From a virus, in IMG/VR virus record IMGVR_UViG_3300028559_000202, positions 1 to 22,914 of that record: DNA of 22,914 nt, one strand, 5' to 3'. A program made the position numbers and the translations under genes. Below the pieces are notes generated by a model. It was not told the origin of the DNA. It worked only from the letters and a program-made list of their open reading frames with translations, and did not search any database. Below are positions 1 through 6,065 of the stretch, one piece after another (the first letter of the stretch is position 1; every line of letters starts with the position of its first letter).

Positions 1-2
1 CT

Positions 3-302
3 AAACAACCATTTGATTTGAACTTGCCGGTCATCAATGGAGAGACTGTTGGCGGTAATTGTGATCTGTGTTTTTTGAAGTCATTGCCGAAGGTTGTGTC
101 ATTGATTAGGGAAAAGCCAGAACTTGCGACCTGGTGGATAAAAATGGAGGCTCTTATACCAACGGTTGCGGACGTTAAAAAGCTTGGAAGTGGCAACAGG
201 TTTAGACTGGATAGGCCGTCCTACCAAGATTTGCTAAACAACAACCATAATCAAAAAGAGTTATTTGACGATGGCGATATAGCTTGCTTTTGTGGTGATT
301 GA
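3..302 (+). CDS. PAPS reductase-like protein, C-terminal part (5' end outside window)
   Basis: The reading frame is open from the window edge, so the true start lies upstream; the TTG at 18 is not convincing as a start. The visible 99 residues resemble the C-terminal end of phage phosphoadenosine-phosphosulfate reductase family proteins (adenine nucleotide alpha-hydrolase fold). The recognisable pieces are FDLNLP, then GNCDLCFLK, then a helix with REKPELATWW, then RFRLDRPSYQDLL and a terminal ACFCGD. The two cysteine pairs (CxxC and CxC) could bind a metal or Fe-S cluster; that is inference. The nucleotide-binding N-terminus is not in the window. Family members reduce or transfer sulfur from activated sulfate, and some relatives act in nucleic-acid sulfur modification (DndC-type); the phage role is unknown. 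The stop overlaps the start region of the next gene. It looks more AT-rich than the next gene. Confidence 0.75.
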   Translation, partial: KQPFDLNLPVINGETVGGNCDLCFLKSLPKVVSLIREKPELATWWIKMEALIPTVADVKKLGSGNRFRLDRPSYQDLLNNNHNQKELFDDGDIACFCGD

Positions 303-303
303 T

Positions 304-1239
304 ATGGGCGAGCCAGCAAAAGTGATCGATTTCAAGCTGCCAAAGCGCCCACCCAAGATTGTGGAGAGGGACGCGCCACCGGATCAGCGCAGCTTGGCGG
401 TGGTGCCACTGCGAGCTATCCGAGACCGCGAGCTCACCGATGGTCAGCTGCGAGCTCTGGCCATTCTGTGCAGCTACTGCAACCGGGCGGGGATAACGTG
501 GGTGAGCCAGGGCAGGCTGGCCAAGGATATGCAGGTGAGCCAGCAGTCGATATCAAAGCACCTGAAGGCTCTGGTGGCCGCTGGATACATCGAGGTGACG
601 GCCAAGGGATTCAGGGGAGAGCGAGCTAACACCACGCGTGTTATTTACGATCCCAATGTTACGTCCCAGGACGCGATAGCTATCACCAGCGGGCAAGAGG
701 ACACCAGGCCACCACACCAGGCCAGGAAGGAGACAGCGCAGGCAATGGAGCCAGAGTTCACAGAGGAGCAGATGGCGGCCAACCGCAAGAGGCTCAAAGA
801 GATGCTGGGGGGACTAGCAACCAGGGACGGATTTCACTACAACAGACCAGAGAGGATAGGAGACATCGTGGCAAGGAAACCAAAGGCGAAACCAGCACCA
901 AAGGACACCACTCATACACAACCTAATGTGGTTGTGAATGAGAAGGGCTCCCATACACAACCACATACACAACCTAATACGGTTGTGGAAACACAGAAGA
1001 ACATAGGTATAGATAGGTTGTTTATGTCTATAGGTTTAGAAATAAATAAAGAATTAAAAAAGACTTTAGAAGATTGTTTAGATTCTAAGATGATCTTTAC
1101 AACCTTCGAGGAGTTGAAGAATCGATACGCAGCCGAGAGCTTGCCAATGCCCAAGAGCCCGGAGACCATCGTTGAGATGATGATCCTCATAGGCGCCGAT
1201 GCCTCTCTGACGCGATCTGAGGCTCCTCCATGCCGCTGA
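304..1239 (+). CDS. Winged-helix DNA-binding protein, putative replication initiator
   Basis: A 311-residue protein from the ATG at 304, which has a weak GGTGA five bases upstream; a GTG at 292 would add four residues. Residues about 30-105 form a winged helix-turn-helix: a helix around LRALAILCSYC, then GRLAKDMQVSQQSISKHLKAL as turn and recognition helix, then LVAAGYIEV leading to the wing. The middle is charged, low-complexity linker with HTQPNVVV and HTQPHTQPNTVV. The C-terminal part is a short helical region. This plan, an N-terminal DNA-binding domain with DNA repeats inside its own gene, resembles phage replication initiators such as lambda O, though I see no detailed similarity to O. 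It could instead be a transcription regulator. Base composition changes sharply to AT-rich between about 1001 and 1100, where the candidate origin lies. Confidence 0.7.
   Translation: MGEPAKVIDFKLPKRPPKIVERDAPPDQRSLAVVPLRAIRDRELTDGQLRALAILCSYCNRAGITWVSQGRLAKDMQVSQQSISKHLKALVAAGYIEVTAKGFRGERANTTRVIYDPNVTSQDAIAITSGQEDTRPPHQARKETAQAMEPEFTEEQMAANRKRLKEMLGGLATRDGFHYNRPERIGDIVARKPKAKPAPKDTTHTQPNVVVNEKGSHTQPHTQPNTVVETQKNIGIDRLFMSIGLEINKELKKTLEDCLDSKMIFTTFEELKNRYAAESLPMPKSPETIVEMMILIGADASLTRSEAPPCR
913..987 (+). repeat. Iterons and inverted repeats inside the initiator gene
   Basis: The 11-mer CATACACAACC occurs at 913-923, 952-962 and 964-974. Two of the copies continue into near-identical inverted repeats with arms CACAACC and GGTTGTG around a six-base spacer (TAATGT or TAATAC), at 917-936 and 968-987. 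Direct repeats plus dyads of this size are typical of binding sites for an initiator or repressor. They encode the HTQPN repeat in the protein, so protein-level repeat expansion is an alternative explanation, but the dyad arm GGTTGTG is not required by that. Confidence 0.85.
913..1104. other. Candidate replication origin (iterons plus AT-rich tract) within the initiator gene
   Basis: Iterons at 913-987 are followed directly by a strongly AT-rich stretch; 1001-1080 has only 18 G or C in 80 bases, against a GC-rich surrounding gene. Further half-sites GGTTGT (1016-1021) and ACAACC (1099-1104) flank this stretch. Iterons beside an AT-rich unwinding region inside the initiator gene is the layout of the lambda origin in gene O. 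The function is inferred from layout only; the sites could serve autoregulation. Confidence 0.55.
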
Positions 1240-1525
1240 AACGGGGTAGGGTAGGCAAGGGTAGCCAGCACACAACGCGATCCCGTCACAGCGCCTCTAA
1301 TCCAATCTGTTCAATTGCCAAACGAACGTATGGCTTTTGTACGCAGCCAGGGGTACGCTGCGTGTCAGGCGATTGGCGGCCAGTAGGGGCGTGGTGGTCA
1401 ACCTTTTGCGGTGGACATGGCCTGGGCTGGCTGTGGGAAAGACACCCCTTCCCTCCCCCCCGTCCACACCGTAGCGGGGGTGTCTCTCCGAAATTTTCCT
1501 CAACTTTTCTTGGAAGGAGTTTTTG
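1240..1525. other. Non-coding interval between initiator and SSB-like gene
   Basis: No frame here reads like protein: the open frame at 1230-1526 is rich in G, H, P, R and W and crosses the hairpin. Near its start is a run of G-tracts (GGGG, GGG, GG, GGG between 1243 and 1261). A GC-rich hairpin lies at 1440-1485. The end carries the Shine-Dalgarno of the next gene. A promoter is likely somewhere here because a gene cluster starts after it, but I found no convincing -35/-10 pair and no copy of the AATAGAAT motif. Confidence 0.6.
1440..1485 (+). other. GC-rich hairpin upstream of the SSB-like gene
   Basis: AGACACCCC (1440-1448) pairs with GGGGTGTCT (1477-1485), a perfect 9-bp stem with a 28-base pyrimidine-rich loop holding seven C in a row. 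It is not followed by an uninterrupted T-tract, so it is not a standard intrinsic terminator. It could act as a weak terminator, an mRNA stabiliser or an RNA regulator of the gene 40 bases downstream. Confidence 0.5.
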
Positions 1526-1825
1526 ATGGCGTATGAGATGAAACCTGGGCAGGGCTCTGCTTTCCCAAACGAGAAGAAGGCCGAAGATTGGCACGCCGAC
1601 TTCCGTGGCAAGGTAATGCTCCCAGATGGCAAGACCCACTGGCTGGACATTACAAACAAAAAGACCAAGGATGGGAAGGCGTATGTCACCGTCAAGATTG
1701 GCAACCAAACCCAGCAACAGGGCGAAGCCTACTCCGCAGCTCACAAACCATTTCCGGCCCAGGACAGTCACAACAAGGCCAAGGCCAATGGGTTCGTGGA
1801 CCTCGATGAAGACATTCCGTTCTGA
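1526..1825 (+). CDS. Small protein with SSB-like acidic tail (possible ssDNA-binding protein)
   Basis: The start at 1526 is set by a strong AAGGAG (1514-1519) six bases upstream; the TTG at 1523 is less likely. The product is 99 residues. Residues about 19-56 (DWHADFRGKVMLPDGKTHWLDITNKK and the following VTVKIG segment) look like a few beta strands. The last residues, DLDEDIPF, closely match the acidic C-terminal tip of bacterial and phage single-stranded DNA-binding proteins (consensus close to DDDIPF), which recruits partner proteins. The body is too short for a complete classical SSB domain, so it may be a minimal OB-fold or another replication accessory protein that uses the same tip. It sits after the initiator-like gene, which fits a replication role. 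Its stop overlaps the next start (ATGA). Confidence 0.65.
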   Translation: MAYEMKPGQGSAFPNEKKAEDWHADFRGKVMLPDGKTHWLDITNKKTKDGKAYVTVKIGNQTQQQGEAYSAAHKPFPAQDSHNKAKANGFVDLDEDIPF

Positions 1826-2259
1826 TGACCAGGCCCAAATCCCGTATATCCGAGCAGGTGCCCAGCCTCAAGAACTGGGGTGGGGTGCGCTCTATCCAGC
1901 GTCGCATGGAGCGCTCGGCCACGATTACGGAGAACCGAGAGGCTATTGCGTTTTCCCTGCTGTGCATGGCCAACACCAAGATCACAGATATCCTAACGTG
2001 GGACGAGGACGGAAATGTCAAGGTTAAAGCGGCAAGTCAAATTCCTGACCACGCCTTGCAAGCAATCAAAAATATCAGGGTCAGGCGTGAGAAGGATGGT
2101 TCGCAGACGCTGGACGTTGAACTCTACGACAAGGTTGGCGTGCTCCGTCTACTTGCTAAAGCGTCTGGACTACTTGATAACCCGGACGATGGATCAGATA
2201 AACCGTCGGTGCTAGATGTCAACGTAATTGCGCCTCACACCAACCAAGAGGAGGGGTAA
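1825..2259 (+). CDS. terS: Putative terminase small subunit
   Basis: A 144-residue protein starting at an ATGA overlap. The region around residues 38-117 resembles the C-terminal half of phage terminase small subunits: a helix ENREAIAFSLLCMAN, a WDEDG turn, IPDHALQAIKNIRVRRE, and LYDKVGVLRLLAKASGLL, in which DK plus L..LLAK is the usual family ending. In the family this part oligomerises and contacts the large subunit, while an N-terminal helix-turn-helix binds the packaging site. Here only about 35 basic residues (many R, K and S) precede it and no clear helix-turn-helix is visible. The large subunit lies about 500 bases downstream, with three small genes between. The assignment is family resemblance by eye. 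Confidence 0.65.
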   Translation: MTRPKSRISEQVPSLKNWGGVRSIQRRMERSATITENREAIAFSLLCMANTKITDILTWDEDGNVKVKAASQIPDHALQAIKNIRVRREKDGSQTLDVELYDKVGVLRLLAKASGLLDNPDDGSDKPSVLDVNVIAPHTNQEEG

Positions 2260-2264
2260 ACAAA

Positions 2265-2495
2265 GTGGACTTCACTAACCGCAACTTTGATTCTTGGGTA
2301 GCGTCCAGGCAAGACGCCAAGCACTGGTCAGAAGACGAGCTGGCCTGCGCCGAGGTGGCCTGGAAAGAGTGCCAAAGGCACTGGGAGGGCGTGTGCCAGA
2401 TGCACATGAACCGCGTGGCAGAGCTCGAGCGCTCCGTGGCCTGGCAAGATCACCACATCTGGAACCTAGAAAACCGTAAGGAGACCAAAACATGA
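2265..2495 (+). CDS. Hypothetical small helical protein
   Basis: Unrecognised, 76 residues, starting at GTG 2265 behind a strong GAGGAGGGG (about 2248-2256). The product is mostly helical and amphipathic, with many W, E, H and Q residues. It has no membrane segment and no known motif that I can see. A helix from about residue 23 to 65 (ELACAEVAWKECQRHWEG, then NRVAELERSVAWQDHHIWNLE) could form a coiled coil. The stop overlaps the ATG of the membrane peptide (ATGA at 2492). It sits between the terminase small and large subunits, a place where podoviruses carry small accessory genes. Confidence 0.7.
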   Translation: MDFTNRNFDSWVASRQDAKHWSEDELACAEVAWKECQRHWEGVCQMHMNRVAELERSVAWQDHHIWNLENRKETKT

Positions 2496-2575
2496 ACGAC
2501 CTTGGGTGGTTTTTTCTGTATTCCGTGTCCTGGCTTGCCTTTTCTATGTGGGCGGCGTGGAGGATGGACCAATGA
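2492..2575 (+). CDS. 27-residue single-pass membrane peptide
   Basis: A very short gene: ATG at 2492, TGA at 2573-2575, behind AAGGAG (2478-2483) with an 8-base spacer. The product begins MNDLGWFFLYSV and continues through SWLAFSMWAAW to RMDQ, giving one hydrophobic segment of about 18-20 residues with few charges. Both ends overlap neighbours by four bases (ATGA on each side), which fits a translationally coupled real gene. Small phage membrane peptides include holin-like and superinfection-related proteins, but nothing in the sequence selects a function. Confidence 0.6.
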   Translation: MNDLGWFFLYSVSWLAFSMWAAWRMDQ

Positions 2576-2787
2576 GCCAGGCAAACGACAGGCAAGAGGG
2601 CGGCAGTCACTACAAAACCAAGGCAATCCAGCCCTGGGACTACATTGTGGCCAACGATCTGGGGTTCCTCGAGGGCTCAATCATCAAGTACGTCACCCGA
2701 TACAAGGAAAAAAATGGGGTCTACGACCTAAAGAAGGCCGCACACTTTCTCGAAAAACTGATCGAGGTGCAAAGTGGCAAGAACTAA
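2572..2787 (+). CDS. DUF3310 protein (T7 gp1.7-type nucleotide kinase family)
   Basis: A 71-residue protein that starts at the ATGA overlap at 2572. An earlier start at 2506 in this frame would add hydrophobic residues read from the overlapping membrane peptide and is rejected. The sequence GGSHYKTKAIQPWDYI at residues 10-25, GFLEGSIIKYVTRYKEKNG at about 31-49, and DLKKAAHFLEKLIE at about 52-65 are the core of DUF3310. The best-known relative, T7 gp1.7, is a nucleotide kinase that phosphorylates dTMP and dGMP; short members like this have only the common core, so activity is uncertain. The last 14 bases overlap the large terminase. Confidence 0.85.
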   Translation: MSQANDRQEGGSHYKTKAIQPWDYIVANDLGFLEGSIIKYVTRYKEKNGVYDLKKAAHFLEKLIEVQSGKN

Positions 2788-4327
2788 GGAGCAATCCACC
2801 AAGGCCGTGGCCACAACTGGCCTCAACCTAGACTTCTCTAGGTCACCAACCGTCTACGACTTCATTGGGTCCAACGCATTTGTGCAGGGAGTCATGGGCC
2901 CGGTGGGCTCTGGCAAGAGCTACGCGTGCGCGGCCAAGGTAATGATCAAGGCCGTCAAGCAAAAGCCATCCCCTATCGATGGCATCCGATATACGCGTTT
3001 TGCAATTGTACGCAATAGCTACCCAATGCTAAAAACCACAACCATTAAGACCTGGTTGGACCTCTTCCCAGAGGCAACCTTCGGTCCCATGCTGTGGACG
3101 CCACCAATCACGCACCACATCAGGTTGCCGGCCAGGGACGGGGCAGCTGGAATCGACTGCGAGGTGATATTCCTTGCCCTCGATCAGCCTAAAGACGTGC
3201 GAAAGCTGTTGTCTCTGGAGCTTACCGGCGCCTGGGTCAACGAGGCCCGAGAGCTGCCAAAAGCGGTGATCGATGGCCTCACCCACCGGGTCGGCCGATA
3301 CCCAACTAAGAGAGATGGTGGCGCCACCTGGCACGGTATTTGGATGGACACCAACCCCATGGACGACGATCACTGGTGGCACAAGATAGCGGAGAAGGAA
3401 AAGATGTCTGGCCAGTACGCGTGGAAGTTCTGGAAACAGCCAGGTGGCATCGTCGAGGTAGACCCAGAGGAGCTGCCAGATAACCCAGAGGCAAACGACC
3501 ACATCTTCTCAGCTGGCAAGTGGTGGAAGGTCAACCCAAAGGCAGAAAACATCAACAACCTGCCACCCGGCTACTACCAGCAGATGCTGCTTGGCAAGAA
3601 CCTAGATTGGATCAAGTGCTACGCGGGTGGGATGTACACCTACGTCCAAGAGGGCAGGCCAGTTTGGCCAGAATATAACGACTCGACCATGTCTGGCGAC
3701 ACCACGGTCAACCCGCAGGTGCCAATCCAGGTGGGCCTGGACTTTGGTTTGACACCAGCTGCAACCATTGGCCAGAGATTGCCAAACGGAAGGTGGGAGA
3801 TTCACCACGAAATTGTCACCTTCGACATGGGACTCGAGAGGTTTGGCCACCAGCTGCTAGCCGAGCTCAACGCCAGGTACCCAAACCACCAAGTAATGAT
3901 CTGGGGCGACCCGGCAGGCCAGGCCAGAGACGCCATCTACGAGGTCACCGCCTTTGATTTCCTAAGAACCCTTGGTCTCAAGGCACAGCCCACAGCGTCC
4001 AACGACTTCAAGGTCAGGCGAGAGTCATCGGCTGCCCCAATGCAGCGACTCATCGAGGGAAAGCCAGGTCTCGTGGTGAACCGAGAGTGCAAGCTGCTGA
4101 GAAAGGCGCTAGCCGGGGGGTATCACTTTAAGCGGGTCGCAATTGGCGCAGGCCAGGAGCGATTCAGAGACGCCCCAAACAAGAACGAACACTCACACAT
4201 TGGCGATTCCTTTGGGTATCTACTGCTTGGTGGTGGCGAATACAATCGAATGACCAGGAGCCACAAACTAGGCGGCCAACCACAGGGCATGATTGTGGCC
4301 AACACAGACTTTGACATCTTTGCGTGA
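2774..4327 (+). CDS. terL: Terminase large subunit (packaging ATPase and nuclease)
   Basis: A 517-residue protein starting at GTG 2774, inside the end of the previous gene. The ATPase half has Walker A GPVGSGKS at residues 42-49, an adenine-binding-type segment RFAIVRNSYPMLK at about 75-87, and the Walker B/catalytic segment AWVNEAREL near 153-161. The motif MDTNPMDDDHWW at about 191-202 is typical of podovirus terminases. The nuclease half shows GLDFG (321-325), WGDPAG (377-382) and HIGDSFGY (475-482), whose aspartates are the expected metal ligands of the RNase H-like fold. It pumps DNA into the prohead at the portal and cuts it at the end of packaging. It uses many AGG/AGA arginine codons. 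A 61-base gap with a promoter-like site follows. Confidence 0.95.
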   Translation: MARTKEQSTKAVATTGLNLDFSRSPTVYDFIGSNAFVQGVMGPVGSGKSYACAAKVMIKAVKQKPSPIDGIRYTRFAIVRNSYPMLKTTTIKTWLDLFPEATFGPMLWTPPITHHIRLPARDGAAGIDCEVIFLALDQPKDVRKLLSLELTGAWVNEARELPKAVIDGLTHRVGRYPTKRDGGATWHGIWMDTNPMDDDHWWHKIAEKEKMSGQYAWKFWKQPGGIVEVDPEELPDNPEANDHIFSAGKWWKVNPKAENINNLPPGYYQQMLLGKNLDWIKCYAGGMYTYVQEGRPVWPEYNDSTMSGDTTVNPQVPIQVGLDFGLTPAATIGQRLPNGRWEIHHEIVTFDMGLERFGHQLLAELNARYPNHQVMIWGDPAGQARDAIYEVTAFDFLRTLGLKAQPTASNDFKVRRESSAAPMQRLIEGKPGLVVNRECKLLRKALAGGYHFKRVAIGAGQERFRDAPNKNEHSHIGDSFGYLLLGGGEYNRMTRSHKLGGQPQGMIVANTDFDIFA

Positions 4328-4338
4328 GGTGATTGCAC

Positions 4339-4363
4339 AGTGATATCGCTGGTATTGCATACC
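4339..4363. other. Two small dyads upstream of and overlapping the promoter-like site
   Basis: GGTAT-TGC-ATACC (4351-4363) is a perfect 5-bp inverted repeat that covers the TTGCAT box. AGTGATATCGCT (4339-4350) directly before it is a 10-of-12 palindrome. Such dyads at a -35 region could be a regulator site; this is inference from position and symmetry. Confidence 0.35.
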
Positions 4364-4382
4364 GATCAAAGACCAATAGAAT
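4355..4382 (+). promoter_or_regulatory. Candidate promoter P1: TTGCAT-N16-TAGAAT
   Basis: TTGCAT at 4355-4360 and TAGAAT at 4377-4382 are separated by 16 bases, and TAGAAT differs from the sigma-70 -10 consensus at one base. The identical pair with identical spacing recurs at 9421-9448 before the capsid gene. Both copies continue as AATAGAATAAAA and reach an ATG exactly six bases after TAGAAT. It sits in the 61-base gap after the large terminase, so it would drive the cupin-like gene and the head genes. Confidence 0.6.
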
Positions 4383-4388
4383 AAAAGC

Positions 4389-4877
4389 ATGAGTGGCTTA
4401 GTCATCTTCGAGAGCGGAGAGCTGTCAGTCGCAGATCAACGCGAGCTGGTGATTAAGATGCAGGGCGAGCTGCTCGATATGGAGCAGGCAAAAATTGTAA
4501 CGTCTCATCGATTCTTGCCTGGCCTGTACGAGCGCACGATTACGATACCACCGTGGACTGTGTTAACTGGAGCTGCACACAAAACGCAATACAGGGTTCG
4601 ACTTGAGAGTGGAACCATCGCAGTCAACACAGACAGTGGAGTAAAAGTGCTGGTGGCCCCAATGGAATTTGATGTGCCAGCTGGTTTTCAGAGAGCTGGT
4701 AGGGTGTTCGATGAAGAGGTTGTGTGGACTGACATATACGAGAACCAGGACAACTGCCGCGACATTGAATTACTTGAGAGTCGGTTGTATGAGGTTCCAG
4801 CGTGTGGGCTGGGTGAAAATCGTAGGTTGAAAGGGGAACTAATATGGCGGGATGGGTCGCAGGCGCAATTATCTTAG
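4389..4877 (+). CDS. Cupin-like phage protein of unknown role
   Basis: A 162-residue protein. Residues about 44-115 (FLPGLYERTITIPPWTVLTG, then HKTQYRVRLESGTIAV, then a VLVAPMEFDVPAG segment and GRVFDEEVVWTDIYEN) have the strand-rich pattern and GxxxxxxPxG-like spacing of a small RmlC/cupin barrel. Related unnamed proteins occur in podovirus genomes near head genes. I see no complete metal-binding histidine set. No Shine-Dalgarno precedes the ATG, which lies where transcription from the upstream promoter-like site would start, so translation may be leaderless. The first in-frame internal ATG is around 4458 and has no better ribosome site. The last 34 bases overlap the next gene. Confidence 0.7.
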   Translation: MSGLVIFESGELSVADQRELVIKMQGELLDMEQAKIVTSHRFLPGLYERTITIPPWTVLTGAAHKTQYRVRLESGTIAVNTDSGVKVLVAPMEFDVPAGFQRAGRVFDEEVVWTDIYENQDNCRDIELLESRLYEVPACGLGENRRLKGELIWRDGSQAQLS

Positions 4878-5290
4878 GCTCTGCCTACACAGCAAACGAA
4901 GCTCGCAAGGCTAGAAAAGACGCTGAGGGCCAACAGCGGCAGGCGCTGCAACAGCAGGCATCAGATGCAGCTGCAATGCGCGAGCAAGTTGCAAAGCAAA
5001 ACGAGATTTACTCGATGCAGGCAGCTAGCCTAAAAGAGCAAGCAGACGTTGCTCGCCAACAATTTGAGCAAGGCTCGCTGCAATACAAAGAAAACAAGTT
5101 GGCCATGGAAAAGAAAGCCGCAGAGGTGCAGGCCGCAGCTGACGAGGAGCGCCGAAAGGCAGCCGCAGCCGAGGCGTCAGCTCTAAAAGCTAGAACTAGG
5201 GGTGGGCGTCGAGCTCTTTTATCTCAAGAGCGACTAACACCGGAGCTTGGAATTGAGAGTCCACAGCTTGGAACGAGGGCGATGGTGTAA
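4844..5290 (+). CDS. Putative virion protein with N-terminal hydrophobic segment and coiled coil
   Basis: A 148-residue protein; AAGGGG at 4831-4836 supports the ATG at 4844 even though it lies within the preceding gene. Residues 2-17 (AGWVAGAIILGSAYTA) are hydrophobic and could insert in a membrane. Residues about 18-115 are a long Ala/Gln/Glu/Lys coiled coil. The end has RTRGGRRALLSQERL, a short Arg-rich tail motif of a kind I associate with small podovirus structural proteins placed between terminase and portal. A role as an internal or head-vertex virion protein is inferred. A spanin or other envelope role cannot be excluded, although no lysis genes are next to it. Confidence 0.65.
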   Translation: MAGWVAGAIILGSAYTANEARKARKDAEGQQRQALQQQASDAAAMREQVAKQNEIYSMQAASLKEQADVARQQFEQGSLQYKENKLAMEKKAAEVQAAADEERRKAAAAEASALKARTRGGRRALLSQERLTPELGIESPQLGTRAMV

Positions 5291-5292
5291 CC

Positions 5293-6063
5293 ATGGCGGC
5301 GCCGACCCTATATCAAAAACGCACAGCCGCAAAGCGCGGCTCAAGAGATATAGCTCGCCTAGCTGAACAATATAAGCGCGGCATTCAGTCTGTGTCGTCT
5401 GAGTACGAGCAAGCATTTGGCGCATACCAAACTAAGACAGCCGAGACATTGGCGCCATACGAGGCCGCTGTTAAGAAATACCAAGAGAGCACCCTACCTC
5501 AGTACGAAAGCGCAGCTGCCGCATACGAGACCAAGGCCAAAGAGTACCAAAGCAAAGTATCAAGCTACCAGGATTTATTAAAAAGCTATGTTGTCGACAC
5601 AAGCGGAAACCTAGCAAGATTTGAACGGTGGGCGTCTTTTATTGATCCAAGTGTTTTTAATATTATTGGTAGCCAGCCGGTCAATTTAGAAGAGAGCGCG
5701 TACTACGCAGCGCAGTTTCCTAGTCGAGTCAGACCGGATCTAGGTAAATATCAGTTTGTGGTAACCGGGGCCAGGCAAGAGGGTCGCACAAGTTTGCAGC
5801 AGGGGTACTTAAAAGCTGCAACCGCAACGCAGCCATTTGAGCAATTTACGCAGCGCACGGCGCCCGGCGCGTTTACAGAGAAGGCCCCAGCTACGCCAGA
5901 GGCTCCACCATCTGCGCCAACAATTGAGTCATTCTCTGATGAGCCATTTCAACAAAAGCGAGCTGCGCTAGAGAGTGAGTTTCAAAGGGAGCTTGGCGAG
6001 CGCAAGTCTGCTCGAATATCAGCTGTATCACGCCGCTCTGCGCGGCCACTAATGCAAGGGTAA
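5293..6063 (+). CDS. Putative virion-associated coiled-coil protein
   Basis: A 256-residue protein starting two bases after the previous stop. Residues about 15-105 are a helical, Tyr/Gln/Ala/Lys-rich coiled coil with recurring KYQ, QYES and KEYQSK units. Residues about 110-190 contain a more compact region (RFERWASFIDPSVFNIIG, YYAAQFPSRVRP). A Pro-rich linker (about 196-215) leads to a basic helical tail ending RRSARPLMQG. The tail resembles that of the preceding protein in being Arg-rich and terminal. No catalytic motif is visible. The position between terminase and portal and the coiled-coil composition suggest a virion component, but this is inference. Confidence 0.6.
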   Translation: MAAPTLYQKRTAAKRGSRDIARLAEQYKRGIQSVSSEYEQAFGAYQTKTAETLAPYEAAVKKYQESTLPQYESAAAAYETKAKEYQSKVSSYQDLLKSYVVDTSGNLARFERWASFIDPSVFNIIGSQPVNLEESAYYAAQFPSRVRPDLGKYQFVVTGARQEGRTSLQQGYLKAATATQPFEQFTQRTAPGAFTEKAPATPEAPPSAPTIESFSDEPFQQKRAALESEFQRELGERKSARISAVSRRSARPLMQG

Positions 6064-6065
6064 CC

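Noticed and set aside
1315-1343. TTGCCA with TGTACG as a possible promoter
   Set aside because: The -10 candidate is a poor match and has no resemblance to the repeated promoter motif.
1440-1485. Hairpin as an intrinsic terminator
   Set aside because: No continuous T-tract follows; the loop is long. Kept only as a structural feature.
1230-1526. 98-codon open frame between initiator and SSB-like gene
   Set aside because: Composition is unlike a protein (runs of H, P, W, R), it crosses the hairpin and no ribosome site precedes it.
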